DNA from: Nostoc sp. TCL26-01
Lineage (GTDB): Bacteria > Cyanobacteriota > Cyanobacteriia > Cyanobacteriales > Nostocaceae
NCBI RefSeq assembly: GCF_013393945.1
Contig: NZ_CP040297.1
Coordinates: 2,124,804-2,188,803, forward strand
Reading direction: 5' to 3'
DNA length: 64,000 nt
Positions 35,012 to 44,520 of this stretch are shown one piece after another. Under the pieces are notes generated by a model that saw nothing but the letters and a program-made list of their open reading frames with translations, was not told the origin of the DNA and ran no database searches. How positions within the stretch are numbered: position 1 is the stretch's first letter; the number at the start of each line of letters is the position of its first letter. The translations under genes were made by a program, and so were the position numbers.

Positions 35012-35335
35012 ATGGACAGCAGTAATTGGTTGCAGCAGCTAATGATGCTCGGTATTGGGACAACGTCTTTAGTCGCGGAAAAACTGAAAGAAGTGAGTGA
35101 TGAATTGGTCAAAGATGGTAAGCTCAACCCCGAACAAGCCAAGGTAGTAATGGATGATATTGTACAGCAGCTTAAGTCGGAGCAGGGAACTTGGGAAGCC
35201 CAAATGCAACGGCAAATGCGGAATATGATGCAGGATTTAGGTGTGGCGCGTCAGTCCGAGGTTGACGAACTCCGGGGGAGAATTGACCGTTTAGAGAGAC
35301 AAGTGCGCGATTTAGAAAATAAGCTTTGGCGTTAG
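35012..35335 (+). CDS. Phasin-like coiled-coil protein
   Basis: 107 residues. A hydrophobic N-terminal helix (WLQQLMMLGIGTTSLVAEKL) is followed by an amphipathic region and a leucine-zipper-like coiled coil at the C-terminus (EVDELRGRIDRLERQVRDLENKL). Small proteins of this kind are annotated as phasin-family in cyanobacteria, which cover polyhydroxyalkanoate granules in some species, but no PHA genes are near and the assignment is by resemblance only. The ATG has AGGAAAAGAG upstream. Confidence 0.6.
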   Translation: MDSSNWLQQLMMLGIGTTSLVAEKLKEVSDELVKDGKLNPEQAKVVMDDIVQQLKSEQGTWEAQMQRQMRNMMQDLGVARQSEVDELRGRIDRLERQVRDLENKLWR

Positions 35336-35412
35336 GATATCTTTGTGATTTAAACTAATTGTGTCCTGTTGGTAATTTTAATTGCCAAAATGCCTCAGTA
35401 GGAGGGCTACTT

Positions 35413-35949
35413 TTGAAAGCAATTTTACTCAGCGTGGGTTTCATGCTGTTATGTGTCGTGGTTTTGGTGCTAACACAAGTTGGCAGTAAGCAGGACTCTG
35501 CCATTGCTGCTAATTTAACCCAAACTCCACCAGCAGCCACAAGCGTTACTGAAAACAATACTCCAACCAAGAATAATATTATGTCTGATGCTGCTTTTAA
35601 TGCTGCTAACGTTGTCACTACTGATTCTGGATTGAAATACGTGGAATTAGAAGAGGGAACTGGCGCAACACCTCAACCTGGACAAACTGTTGTAGTTCAC
35701 TACACTGGTACTCTAGAAAATGGTACTAAATTTGATAGTTCACGCGATCGCAATCGTCCCTTCAGCTTTACCATCGGTGTTGGTCAAGTCATCAAAGGTT
35801 GGGACGAAGGACTCAGTACCATGAAGGTAGGCGGTCGTCGTCAATTAATCATCCCCGCAGATTTAGGCTACGGCGCACGTGGCGCTGGTGGTGTAATTCC
35901 TCCCAATGCCACCCTGTTATTTGATGTAGAGTTGCTGGATGTTAAGTAA
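35413..35949 (+). CDS. FKBP-type peptidyl-prolyl cis-trans isomerase, exported
   Basis: 178 residues if translation starts at the TTG at 35413, which has a strong AGGAGGG just upstream and gives a clean signal-anchor ([20 protein letters not shown]). A Thr/Pro/Asn-rich linker leads to one FKBP domain (about 75-178): '[33 protein letters not shown]' region, '[29 protein letters not shown]', '[16 protein letters not shown]'. All usual active-site residues appear to be present (Y, F, D, W, I, Y). It should assist folding in the periplasm or thylakoid lumen. The start choice is unusual but is better supported than an upstream ATG-like frame. Confidence 0.88.
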   Translation: MKAILLSVGFMLLCVVVLVLTQVGSKQDSAIAANLTQTPPAATSVTENNTPTKNNIMSDAAFNAANVVTTDSGLKYVELEEGTGATPQPGQTVVVHYTGTLENGTKFDSSRDRNRPFSFTIGVGQVIKGWDEGLSTMKVGGRRQLIIPADLGYGARGAGGVIPPNATLLFDVELLDVK

Positions 35950-36061
35950 GGGTCTAGGAGTGTAGGAATTTAGGGGTGTAGGGGTGTAAGGGTAGATAAG
36001 AAAACTCTTGACTCCTCACTCAGCACTCCCTGACTCCCTGACTCCCTGACTCAGCACTCCT

Positions 36062-38737
36062 TTAATACCCTGACCTAGCTAAGTTTTTAAACTTGGTAAA
36101 TTGTGGGTCAAATAAGAGTTTTACTGTGCCGGTGGGGCCGTTGCGGTGTTTAGCTACAATCACCTCAGCGATACCGCGATCGGGAGTATCACTGTTATAG
36201 TAATCATCGCGGTATAACATAATTACCAAATCCGCATCTTGTTCAATAGAATTGTGAACAATAATGTTATTAGCAACAAAGTTATGTAAGTCAGGAACTG
36301 TCAGGTCAAATACTTCTTCTTCACCGCCATCTTCAATTGAAACTATTTCATCCCAATAAACATCACTCTTAGCAATAGCAAGCAATTCATTTGATTTAAC
36401 AACATTAGCAACTTTTAGAGTTCTTTCTCGACTCAAATTTGTTTTGTAAAGCGCAGTGCCACAGTAAGATGTTCCAATGTGGGATTGTAATACTCTTGTT
36501 GTAAATCCAACAGATTGCATTGCAGGTACTACGTGTTTTTTCCAAACGTCCTTGGGTATTACATCTCTATTAGTATTGTGAATGCAGTTTTCCATATGTT
36601 GAAAAACTTGTTGGAGTGAATCTAGCTTATATTCTCCTACTGCTCCAACTTTTTTGATAAATAATTCAAGGTCAGGTTTACCAGTAATTTTTACATGATA
36701 CTGGTTTCTACCCTTGCCAAATTGAGGAACTATCTTGAGTTTTGCATTAATACCAAGGCGTAACAAAAGTGTTTGTACATCAACAGCTAATCTGTAGCTA
36801 CTGCTTGCATAATACGCAATAGGTCTTAACCTTTTTCCTCCAACCAACTTTATAGATCCATCTGTACTCCAAATATGTCTGAGAAAACAACCTATTAACT
36901 CTTCTGGTTGTGAGAACAATTCTTGAGGTACAAATTTTTCGTAAGACCTTAAACCAAAAATACCAAAAGAGTCTAACCATTTGGCTACAGGATTTCTTAC
37001 ACCATGAGTTAAGTGTTGTGTTGCAGACAAGTAAACCTGATACCAGCCGCGTTCAGGTGAAATTCTCGGTGCAACTGCATCTCCAAAAACTTCTCTTGCT
37101 AAAAAAGCAACATTCTTGGCTAAATCTATCTCTCTGGTAGTGTACTGTATCGCATGACGTGGCAATGTACAACCATCACCAATTAAATGACCTAATAATG
37201 CAACTTCAGCATAAGTTATTGTTTGTTTCCCGCAATTAGGTAGATGTCTTGGTAAACAGATATGTTGTCTAGGATTTAGTTCATCTAATCTACACCAACC
37301 ATTAATTGTCAGAAATTTGTGATTAGCTGTGGCACGAATTTTTCGTCCCAACCGAGTTGTTAAGGTAAATACAGACTTTATTCCTGTAGAAAAAGCATTA
37401 CTGACTATTGCCTTTTCTAACTTCATTGTTGCTTGATTCAAAGCCCAAACTGCAAAACCAGATTGTCCGATTAATTCTCGAATTGGTACTTGTAAACCGC
37501 TATCTGCTAACGTCACCAAACTATCACCAGTTAAACAACCAGATTCACGTAAATCCGACAACATGGGACGCTTATTAGTACGTGCTTCCACACCACGACT
37601 TAGCTGAGATAAAGCAATTACAGGAACAGATAATTCTCTAGCTAAACCTTTAAGAGAACGGGTAATTTTTGATAACTCCTGGACACGATTATCACCGCCG
37701 CCTTCCATTAATTGTAAGTAATCGATGACGATTAAACCTAACTCCATACCCTGTTCTGCTTGCAGTCGTCTTGCTTGACTCCGCATTTGGGTAACGGTAA
37801 TATTTGGCGTGTCATCAATAAAAATTGGGATCTCGGAAAGTTTACTAATGGCACGACTTAAAGGTTCCCACTGTGTTTGACTCAGCCGACCACTGCGTAA
37901 ATAATTGCTCTCAATTTCGGCTTCACTAGCTAACATCCTCTGTGCTAGTTGTTCTTTGGACATTTCTAAACTGAAGACAGCAACTGGTAATTTTTTACGT
38001 TCGACGATGTAATCGCGCTTTTTCTCAATTTCGTAATTGGCAATATATTGGGCAATATTCATCGAAAAGCTGGTTTTGCCCATTGCAGGTCTAGCTGCGA
38101 CGATAATTAAATCAGAACGTTGGAAGCCACTAGTCATGGCATCTAAATCATAAAAACCGCAAGGAATTCCCGGTAAGGCGATACCTTGATTGCGTTCTTC
38201 AATTTCTTGAAAATTATTAATTAAAGTTTCGGCAATATGAACTAAACCTGATTGGGGACGTTCTTGGGTAACACCAAATACTTTTTGTTCGGCTTGGTCT
38301 AAAACTATTGGTAATTCTGTTTCTGTTTCGTAACCGAGATGGACGATTTCATTCCCAGCTTTAATTAAACGCCGTCGCAGGTATTTATCCATGACCAACC
38401 CTGCTAAGGCATCGATATTTACAGCCGAAACTGTACGGTCTACCAATGTGGCTAACTTATTTCTACCACCAATGCGGGTAAGTAAATCATGGTCAGTTAA
38501 CCAACTTGTAATCGCTAATAAATCGGTGGGTTTACCTTGGGCATGGAGACGCAAGGCAGCTTGATAGATTTCCTTGTGGGCGCTGATGTAAAATGCTTCT
38601 GGGATGAGGCGATCGCTAACTCGACCAATTGCCTCTGGATCAAGTAAAATACCCCCTAAAATCGCTTCTTCCGCCTCAATATTTTGGGGTGGGAGACTGT
38701 TGCTACTGTCGCCTTGAAAACTTAATGCTTCAGCCAT
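36062..38737 (-). CDS. dnaB: Replicative DNA helicase DnaB, interrupted by an in-frame intein
   Basis: About 891 residues from the ATG at 38737 (a TTG two codons upstream is possible). Numbering below counts from that TTG. N-extein 1-402: N-terminal DnaB domain, then RecA-like domain with Walker A ARPAMGKTS (217-225) and 'LIVIDYLQLM'. Intein 403-831. C-extein 832-893: 'SIEQDADLVIMLYRDDYY' to the end. The spliced helicase would be 464 residues, normal for DnaB. DnaB unwinds DNA at the replication fork. The next gene upstream is rplI on the same strand, a common cyanobacterial pairing. Confidence 0.95.
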   Translation of the reverse strand: MAEALSFQGDSSNSLPPQNIEAEEAILGGILLDPEAIGRVSDRLIPEAFYISAHKEIYQAALRLHAQGKPTDLLAITSWLTDHDLLTRIGGRNKLATLVDRTVSAVNIDALAGLVMDKYLRRRLIKAGNEIVHLGYETETELPIVLDQAEQKVFGVTQERPQSGLVHIAETLINNFQEIEERNQGIALPGIPCGFYDLDAMTSGFQRSDLIIVAARPAMGKTSFSMNIAQYIANYEIEKKRDYIVERKKLPVAVFSLEMSKEQLAQRMLASEAEIESNYLRSGRLSQTQWEPLSRAISKLSEIPIFIDDTPNITVTQMRSQARRLQAEQGMELGLIVIDYLQLMEGGGDNRVQELSKITRSLKGLARELSVPVIALSQLSRGVEARTNKRPMLSDLRESGCLTGDSLVTLADSGLQVPIRELIGQSGFAVWALNQATMKLEKAIVSNAFSTGIKSVFTLTTRLGRKIRATANHKFLTINGWCRLDELNPRQHICLPRHLPNCGKQTITYAEVALLGHLIGDGCTLPRHAIQYTTREIDLAKNVAFLAREVFGDAVAPRISPERGWYQVYLSATQHLTHGVRNPVAKWLDSFGIFGLRSYEKFVPQELFSQPEELIGCFLRHIWSTDGSIKLVGGKRLRPIAYYASSSYRLAVDVQTLLLRLGINAKLKIVPQFGKGRNQYHVKITGKPDLELFIKKVGAVGEYKLDSLQQVFQHMENCIHNTNRDVIPKDVWKKHVVPAMQSVGFTTRVLQSHIGTSYCGTALYKTNLSRERTLKVANVVKSNELLAIAKSDVYWDEIVSIEDGGEEEVFDLTVPDLHNFVANNIIVHNSIEQDADLVIMLYRDDYYNSDTPDRGIAEVIVAKHRNGPTGTVKLLFDPQFTKFKNLARSGY
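36251..37537 (-). other. DnaB intein with LAGLIDADG homing endonuclease
   Basis: 429 residues inserted between SDLRESG and SIEQDAD of DnaB. It begins with the splicing Cys (CLTGDSLV), has a block B TxxH (ATANHKFLT, about 471-479) and ends VHN followed by extein Ser. The endonuclease part carries dodecapeptide motifs at about 516-524 (LLGHLIGDG) and 616-629 (LIGCFLRHIWSTDG). The insertion site and length match those of the well-known Synechocystis DnaB intein. All splicing residues are visible, so it should be active in splicing. Confidence 0.93.
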
Positions 38738-38830
38738 AGACAATGGGGAGTGAGGAGAGGGAGAGTGGGAGAGGGGGAGATGGGAAGATGACTCTCATTC
38801 ATATCTCCTGATCCTCTTCCCATCCCCGAA

Positions 38831-39289
38831 CTAACTAGCTACAACTTCGATATCGATTTGTGCTGTTACGTCAGAGAACAGCTTAATTTCGGCTTTGTAA
38901 GTACCCAGTTTACCAATATCAGGAATTGTGATGCCACGACGGTCTACTTCTTGACTGGTGGCAGCTTGAATAGCATCAGCAACATCTTGGGTGGTAACAG
39001 TACCAAAAATTGCCTCGTTTTCCCCAACTTGTTTCGCAATTTTCAAGCTACCAACATTTTCTAATGCTGCTTTTTGTGCTTCAGCTTGTTGCTTGAGTTC
39101 CAATTGACGTTGCCGTTCTTGTTCACGACGGCGTTCTACTTGCTTGAGAATACCGGGTGTAGCATGAGTTGCCAAACTCTGAGGAATCAAAAAGTTACGA
39201 GCGTAACCAGGTGCTACTTCCACTAAGTCGCCGGATCTGCCTAGCTTGCTGACATCCTTTGTTAAAACTAATTGTATGCGTTTTGCCAT
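38831..39289 (-). CDS. rplI: 50S ribosomal protein L9
   Basis: 152 residues, full length for bL9: '[40 protein letters not shown]' N-domain, a long charged connecting helix ([24 protein letters not shown]) and a C-terminal domain with '[13 protein letters not shown]' and '[17 protein letters not shown]'. It binds 23S rRNA domain V. dnaB follows on the same strand after 93 bp containing short GAGGGAGA-type repeats. Confidence 0.96.
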   Translation of the reverse strand: MAKRIQLVLTKDVSKLGRSGDLVEVAPGYARNFLIPQSLATHATPGILKQVERRREQERQRQLELKQQAEAQKAALENVGSLKIAKQVGENEAIFGTVTTQDVADAIQAATSQEVDRRGITIPDIGKLGTYKAEIKLFSDVTAQIDIEVVAS

Positions 39290-39457
39290 GTTTTCTGTTT
39301 TTCCTGTAAAATCTCATTAACTTGGGTGGCAGCAGGATAGCTCACATCAGTGTAGCTGTATTCCCAGCAGTTCTATACCCTAAAGCTTACAGATCCTAGC
39401 GAATTGCCGGGGGCGATCGCAACTCTTTGCTGCCAAAAAACTTAAAAATATTTAATT

Positions 39458-39701
39458 AGGACTTATACAGTGTCACTAAATTTTCTGGCTTTTTTGTCAA
39501 CAGTCAAGAGTCAACAGTCCAAAAAAACTTGATTTTGACGATGGACCCTTACGGGTTCGATAGTTGCTTTCCGACGCAAGGCGACACGCCACTCCCTCAA
39601 GTCGGGAAACCCGCCCACGGGGGTGGCTCAGGAACGCACTATCTCACTATGGACTATTGACCACCCTCTTTTATGGTTTATTGGTTGAGTGCGTAAGTCC
39701 T
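39458..39701. repeat. MITE-like element with AGGACTTA ends, copy 2
   Basis: 244 bp, beginning AGGACTTATACAGTGTCACTAA and ending TGAGTGCGTAAGTCCT (summarised as arms of 14-16 bp). It shares ends and internal segments with 24581-24845 and contains its own GTCAACA heptamers and a GGGAAACCCGCCC hairpin. The rest of the 439-bp gap upstream of rplI (39290-39457) holds its promoter region and a GCGATCGC site. Confidence 0.7.
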
Positions 39702-39728
39702 AATATATTGCACTTAAGGAGAATTACA

Positions 39729-39974
39729 ATGTCTACCGAATATCACGTTAAACTCATTCAACAAGGCGATATTCAAACCTTACCTATTCCCCAAGAATTA
39801 ACTTTATCAACCTCAGAAGTTATCATCCGACAAGAAGATGGAAAACTTATCATAGAACCCTACAAAAAAAAATCTCTCCTAGAAGTCTTCGCCAACCTTG
39901 ATGACATTGACGAAGAATTTCCCGATGTTGGCGAAGGACTATTACTGGATTTCTCACCAGACTTATTAAACTGA
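39729..39974 (+). CDS. Orphan AbrB/VapB-type antitoxin-like protein
   Basis: 81 residues from MSTEYHVKL. The N-terminal half fits a swapped-hairpin AbrB/MazE/VapB fold (VKLIQQGDIQTLPIPQEL, STSEVIIRQEDGKLIIEP); the C-terminal half is acidic (LDDIDEEFPDVGEG), typical of the toxin-wrapping tail of such antitoxins. The ATG has AAGGAG at a good distance. No toxin gene follows: the next 129 bp are repeat DNA and then gloB on the other strand. It may be a solitary antitoxin or a small regulator. The 5' extension of the frame lies in the adjacent MITE and is not coding. Confidence 0.7.
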   Translation: MSTEYHVKLIQQGDIQTLPIPQELTLSTSEVIIRQEDGKLIIEPYKKKSLLEVFANLDDIDEEFPDVGEGLLLDFSPDLLN

Positions 39975-39997
39975 GGTTTTCTCTTTGTCCAAAGATT

Positions 39998-40080
39998 GTA
40001 GGGGCGGGTTCATTAAGATCATTGTTAATCATTAATCATTTCTGTAAACCCGCCCCTACCGCTTGTGAGAAATGCGGGTA
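39998..40080. repeat. Inverted repeat with GTAGGGGCGGGTT arms, copy 1
   Basis: GTAGGGGCGGGTT (39998-40010) pairs with AACCCGCCCCTAC (40047-40059), followed by GCTTGTGAGAAATGCGGG. The right half matches the element upstream of kdpA (42206-42332). It may act as a terminator for the antitoxin gene and gloB. Confidence 0.65.
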
Positions 40081-40103
40081 TTCTCGTTAAATGTTGTTAT
40101 TGC

Positions 40104-40880
40104 TTAAAACTTATCTTTCAATCCTCTGATTCTGGCAAATGTTTGGATTGGGTCATTACTTTTAACTGCTAGTTGCAATGATGGTTGTTCCCAACGCAAG
40201 AAAGGATTAGTCAGTTTTTCTATTCCGAGTAGTGAAGGGACAGTAGCTTCTCCTTGATGGCGTTTTGTTTTGACTTCATCGAAACGCTTTTGTAGTTGAT
40301 GATTATTACTGTCTATAGTCAGAGCAAATTGTAAATTTTTTAATGTGTATTCGTGAGCGCACCAAACACGGGTATTTTCTGGTAAAGAACGCAGCTTAGT
40401 TAAAGACTCTACCATTTGGGCTGGTGTACCTTCAAATAAACGACCACAACCACCAGCAAACAGCGTATCACCACAGAATAATTCACCTGCTGCGTCTGAT
40501 GTTTGGGGAGGAAAGTAATAAGCAATATGAGCGCGAGTATGTCCGGGTACGAAAATTACCTCCCCTACTCTATCAGCAAACTGGACGCGATCGCCTTGTT
40601 GCAAAAACACTTGTTGTCCTGGAATTCTCCCTCGATCTTCAACTCCACCGTACACTATCGCTTGTGGGAAATGTTGCATTAACTTCTTATTCCCACCAAC
40701 ATGATCATTGTGGTGGTGAGTGTTAAAAATTGCTACTAATTCAGCTTTTAGAGCCGATAATCTTTCCAGTACAGGTTCAGCCTCCGCCGGATCAACAACA
40801 GCAGCAATATTTTGTTGAGAATCATACAATAGAAATACGTAATTATCCGAGAGTACTGCCAGACGAATGACTTCCATCAT
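40104..40880 (-). CDS. gloB: Hydroxyacylglutathione hydrolase (glyoxalase II)
   Basis: 258 residues. Metallo-beta-lactamase fold with the binuclear motif [10 protein letters not shown] (about 54-63), further metal ligands in '[13 protein letters not shown]' and '[17 protein letters not shown]', and the glyoxalase II C-terminal part '[15 protein letters not shown]' with family-specific 'LRWEQPSL...RIRGLKDKF'. It hydrolyses S-lactoylglutathione to lactate and glutathione in methylglyoxal detoxification. It starts with two Met codons. Confidence 0.93.
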   Translation of the reverse strand: MMEVIRLAVLSDNYVFLLYDSQQNIAAVVDPAEAEPVLERLSALKAELVAIFNTHHHNDHVGGNKKLMQHFPQAIVYGGVEDRGRIPGQQVFLQQGDRVQFADRVGEVIFVPGHTRAHIAYYFPPQTSDAAGELFCGDTLFAGGCGRLFEGTPAQMVESLTKLRSLPENTRVWCAHEYTLKNLQFALTIDSNNHQLQKRFDEVKTKRHQGEATVPSLLGIEKLTNPFLRWEQPSLQLAVKSNDPIQTFARIRGLKDKF

Positions 40881-41074
40881 CTCCCCCTATTTCGTTAGTG
40901 AATATCCACTATCTATGCTGACGCTACTTTATTTTTAAGTATTGTTGCTACATTGCCATACACCATTCTAATTGACTGATAACTAAACAAAGAAAGCTAG
41001 AAAAGGAACTAATCACCAATCACTAATGACTAATGACCAATGACCAATGACTAATGACTATTCCCCATTCCCTC

Positions 41075-41839
41075 ATGCCAAACACAATTTCACTTACAGA
41101 TGCTTTAGTTCCAAATCCTGCACCTCAATCAGTCATCATTCGCCTGGAAAGTATTTTTAAACTATATGGCAGTGGTGAAACTGAAGTCAAAGCCTTAAAT
41201 GATGTCAACTTGGTGATTCAGGAAGGCGAATATTGTTCAATTATGGGGCCTTCGGGTTCTGGTAAATCCACAGCGATGAATATTATCGGCTGTTTAGATC
41301 GTCCAACTGCGGGACATTATTATTTAGATAACGTTGATGTAGCCGGCATGAATGATGTCGATTTGGCACACATCCGCAATAAAAAATTGGGGTTTGTGTT
41401 TCAACAATTCCACTTGCTACCCCAACTGAGTGCTTTAGAAAATGTTATGCTGCCGATGGTATACGCTAGCGTTAATCCTACAGAAAGACGCGATCGCGCT
41501 ACGGAAGCTTTAGTTAAAGTAGGCTTAGAAAAACGTCTCAACAATAAACCCACTCAACTATCTGGTGGACAACAACAAAGAGTAGCGATCGCTCGTGCCA
41601 TTGTCAACCGTCCTGTTGTCCTTCTAGCCGATGAACCTACAGGCGCACTAGATTCACGTACAACTCAAGAAGTCCTAGATATTTTCACTGAACTAAATAG
41701 CAGTGGTATCACTGTAGTTATGGTTACCCATGAACCAGATGTTGCTCGGCAAACTCAGCGTATTGTCTGGTTTCGAGATGGACAAGTTGTACATTCTCAC
41801 CTCACCCCAGCCGATTTGACTCATTTAGCTACCATCTAG
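41075..41839 (+). CDS. MacB/LolD/DevA-type ABC transporter ATP-binding protein
   Basis: 254 residues from MPNTISLTD. Walker [10 protein letters not shown], signature [15 protein letters not shown], Walker [14 protein letters not shown], switch MVTHEPDVA. The '[16 protein letters not shown]' opening, '[13 protein letters not shown]' and '[21 protein letters not shown]' place it in the MacB/LolD/DevA class that works with FtsX-like permeases and often HlyD-type adaptors. No permease gene is adjacent; only a small membrane protein follows. An upstream in-frame ATG at 41054 lies within heptamer repeats, so I prefer 41075. Confidence 0.85.
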   Translation: MPNTISLTDALVPNPAPQSVIIRLESIFKLYGSGETEVKALNDVNLVIQEGEYCSIMGPSGSGKSTAMNIIGCLDRPTAGHYYLDNVDVAGMNDVDLAHIRNKKLGFVFQQFHLLPQLSALENVMLPMVYASVNPTERRDRATEALVKVGLEKRLNNKPTQLSGGQQQRVAIARAIVNRPVVLLADEPTGALDSRTTQEVLDIFTELNSSGITVVMVTHEPDVARQTQRIVWFRDGQVVHSHLTPADLTHLATI

Positions 41840-41863
41840 TCTAAAAATCCACTCTCAACTAAT

Positions 41864-42043
41864 ATGTCGCCTATCAAACGTAAAAGCCTGATGTGGTTAA
41901 TGTGCCTTTTCGTTGGTTTGGGGTACTTCAGTGCAATGTCTAACTTAGAAATCCACTATTTTTGGAAAAGTTTAATTGTCTTTCTGCCAATCCAAATTAT
42001 TGCTATAATTTACGTCACTATTTCGCGGAATAATCGAGATTAG
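41864..42043 (+). CDS. Small two-helix membrane protein
   Basis: 59 residues (begins MSPIKRKSLMWLMCLFVGLG, ends ISRNNRD) with two hydrophobic segments (about 9-27 and 35-52) flanked by basic residues, a normal pattern for a small inner-membrane protein. It starts 24 bp after the ABC ATPase gene on the same strand and is probably cotranscribed. There is no family recognised; it could be an accessory subunit of the transporter. Confidence 0.55.
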   Translation: MSPIKRKSLMWLMCLFVGLGYFSAMSNLEIHYFWKSLIVFLPIQIIAIIYVTISRNNRD

Positions 42044-42205
42044 CTTTTTCAATTTGGGGATAAATTTCTTGATGTCTTTGGATTCAAAAAACTATTTTTT
42101 AACTGCTATATAGAAAGTGAAAAATTTTCATCAATAATCCACAGTCAATGCTCAAAAATCAAATGTTTTTCAGCTATTGACTATTGACAGCCTCCACTAG
42201 CAATA

Positions 42206-42332
42206 CCCGGATTTCTCACGAAATTTATCAAACCGAAGTCCAGAGGCTGTAGGGACGGGTTAACGAGATATTTGTGAATGATTGAAGCTCCTTTGTGAAC
42301 CCGCCCCTACCGTTTTGTGAGAAATGCAGGGG
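42206..42332. repeat. MITE-like inverted repeat upstream of kdpA
   Basis: Ends CCCGGATTTCTCACGAAA and TTTTGTGAGAAATGCAGGG are inverted repeats; inner arms GTAGGGACGGGTT and AACCCGCCCCTAC form a second stem. Related to 39998-40080. The gap from 42044 to 42492 otherwise contains AT-rich sequence with the presumed kdp promoter close to kdpA. Confidence 0.7.
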
Positions 42333-42492
42333 AAGTGTTTAGCAGATATCTAAACGCTGATATATATTTCTCTAAACGCTATATCCCAAAAATAAACCTA
42401 ATTTTATATCTTTCTATTCCTTGTTTTTAATAACAAAGCCATCAATCATGTAGTTATGGTGACAAATTACAAACTACGAAGTAGGATAAATC

Positions 42493-44232
42493 ATGCTACA
42501 AGGCTGGATGCAAATAGCCTTAACGCTATTAATTGTATTAGCAATTACGCCTTTTTTGGGGCGATATATGGCGCGTGTGTATCAAGAACAGTATACATTT
42601 CTGGATACAATTTTGCAGCCGATTGAGCGATCGCTTTATGCTTTAGTTGGGGTGAAAGCTCAAGAGAATATGACAGGCTGGCAATATGCACGGGCGATTC
42701 TCTATAGCAATATAGTCATGGGTTTGCTGATATTTTTCATCCTGATGAATCAAGGATGGTTACCACTCAACCCAACAAAGATCGGCGCACCAACTTGGGA
42801 TACAGCATTACATACAACTATTTCTTTTATTACTAACACCAACCAGCAACATTATTCTGGGGAAACGTACCTGAGCTACGGTAGCCAAGTTTGGGGACTA
42901 GGTTATCATATGTTTACCTCAGCAGCCACTGGTTTAGCCGTGGGCATCGCCTTTATTCGCGGCTTGACTGGTAGACCTTTGGGTAACTTGTATGTAGACT
43001 TGATTCGTTCCATCACCAGGATTTTATTACCTATTTGTATTGTCGGTGGTATTGCCTTGATGGCAGCTGGTGTTCCCGAAACCTTAGCAGGGCCAGCAGT
43101 ATTTCCCACCTTAGAAAATCCTAATATAAGTCAGGCGATCGCTCGTGGCCCCGTTGCTCATTTTGAGATCATCAAACAATTAGGAGAAAACGGCGGTGGC
43201 TTTTTCGCTATCAACTCAGCACATCCCTTTGAAAATCCCAACGGGTTTACTAACCTAATTCAAGTTGTGGCGATGCTGTCAATTCCTACAGCCTTGATTT
43301 ACACCTATGGTTTATTTGCCAATAACACTAAACAAGCTTGGTTAGCTTATGGCATGGTGGGAGTGATTTACCTAGCATTTATCATCATCACTGCCATTGG
43401 CGAATATAACGGCAACCCAGCAGTAAACACACTTTTAGGTAGTACACAACCGAACTTAGAAGGGAAAGAAGTCCGTTTTGGGTGGGCGCAGTCGGCACTA
43501 TTTGCTGTGAGTACAACAGGTACGATGTGCGGTGCTGTTAATAGTTTACTCGATTCTTTTATGCCTAATGGCGGTTTTTCCACCCTGTCAAATATGTTTT
43601 TACAAATCATCTGGGGTGGACAAGGTACAGGAACAGCCTATTTATTCGCTTACCTGATCTTAGCTGTGTTTGCCACAGGCTTAATGGTAGGACGCACACC
43701 AGAATTTTTAGGACGGAAGATCGAAAAACGCGAAGTAGTACTGGCAAGTTTTTTAATTTTGCTAGTCCATCCCATCGCCATCATGATCCCAGCAGGTATT
43801 GCTTTAGCATTCCCCGAACAACTAGCCGGAATTAGTAATCCTGGTTTTCATGGCTTTGCTCAAGTCATCTACGAATACGCCTCCGCCGCCGCCAACAACG
43901 GTTCTGGATTTGAAGGCTTAGGAGATTCCCAACCATCACCAATAGCCATTGCTACAGGCGCAAAACCAACCATCACCGCCCTATGGTGGAATCTCAGCAC
44001 TTGTTTCAGCCTTATAGCCGGGCGTTACATCCCCATTATCGGCTTACTACTACTAGCTGATAGTATATCCGGCAAACAACAAGTTCCTTTCACCACCGGC
44101 ACATTACGCACCGACACAGGACTATTCACAGGCGTAACCGCAGGCGTAGTCTTAATCCTCGGCGCACTCACATTTTTCCCCGTCCTAGCCTTCGGCCCCA
44201 TCGGTGAGGCTTTTTGGATTTTTAGTCAATAG
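42493..44232 (+). CDS. kdpA: Potassium-transporting ATPase, K+-binding subunit KdpA
   Basis: 579 residues with about ten membrane segments and the four pore-type motifs of KdpA, such as '[13 protein letters not shown]', '[24 protein letters not shown]', '[15 protein letters not shown]' and '[11 protein letters not shown]'. KdpA binds and channels K+ in the high-affinity KdpFABC P-type ATPase of the inner membrane. The ATG has TAGGAT upstream. The kdp genes lie in order A-B-G-C. The sensor gene kdpD is absent from this locus. Confidence 0.95.
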   Translation: MLQGWMQIALTLLIVLAITPFLGRYMARVYQEQYTFLDTILQPIERSLYALVGVKAQENMTGWQYARAILYSNIVMGLLIFFILMNQGWLPLNPTKIGAPTWDTALHTTISFITNTNQQHYSGETYLSYGSQVWGLGYHMFTSAATGLAVGIAFIRGLTGRPLGNLYVDLIRSITRILLPICIVGGIALMAAGVPETLAGPAVFPTLENPNISQAIARGPVAHFEIIKQLGENGGGFFAINSAHPFENPNGFTNLIQVVAMLSIPTALIYTYGLFANNTKQAWLAYGMVGVIYLAFIIITAIGEYNGNPAVNTLLGSTQPNLEGKEVRFGWAQSALFAVSTTGTMCGAVNSLLDSFMPNGGFSTLSNMFLQIIWGGQGTGTAYLFAYLILAVFATGLMVGRTPEFLGRKIEKREVVLASFLILLVHPIAIMIPAGIALAFPEQLAGISNPGFHGFAQVIYEYASAAANNGSGFEGLGDSQPSPIAIATGAKPTITALWWNLSTCFSLIAGRYIPIIGLLLLADSISGKQQVPFTTGTLRTDTGLFTGVTAGVVLILGALTFFPVLAFGPIGEAFWIFSQ

Positions 44233-44520
44233 TCAAGAGTCAATAGTCAATGGTCAATAGTCATTAGTCAAGAGTCAATAGTCAATGGTCAATAGTCATT
44301 AGCAATTCTTGTTGTCGTTCTATCCCTTTCCAGCCCTAGTCATACCAATTTTAAAAAAGAATGTTACAGATCCAAACTTAGAAACCATGATCATATCTGG
44401 CTTTCTTAATTTTGCGGAAAGTTGCGTGCGGGGGTTTCCCCCGTTGAGCAAACTTTCCAAGACGAATTTTGAATTTTGAATTTTGAATTGGTATTACGAA
44501 TTACGAATTACGAATTAATT
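44233..44520. repeat. Repeat-filled gap between kdpA and kdpB
   Basis: 288 bp. Heptamer units (TAGTCAA, TAGTCATT) occupy about 44229-44303, beginning at the kdpA stop. A GC hairpin follows (GCGGGGGTTTCCCCCGTTG at about 44428-44446, within AACTTTCC/GGAAAGTT arms), then TTACGAA direct repeats up to the kdpB start. No gene is present. Confidence 0.7.
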
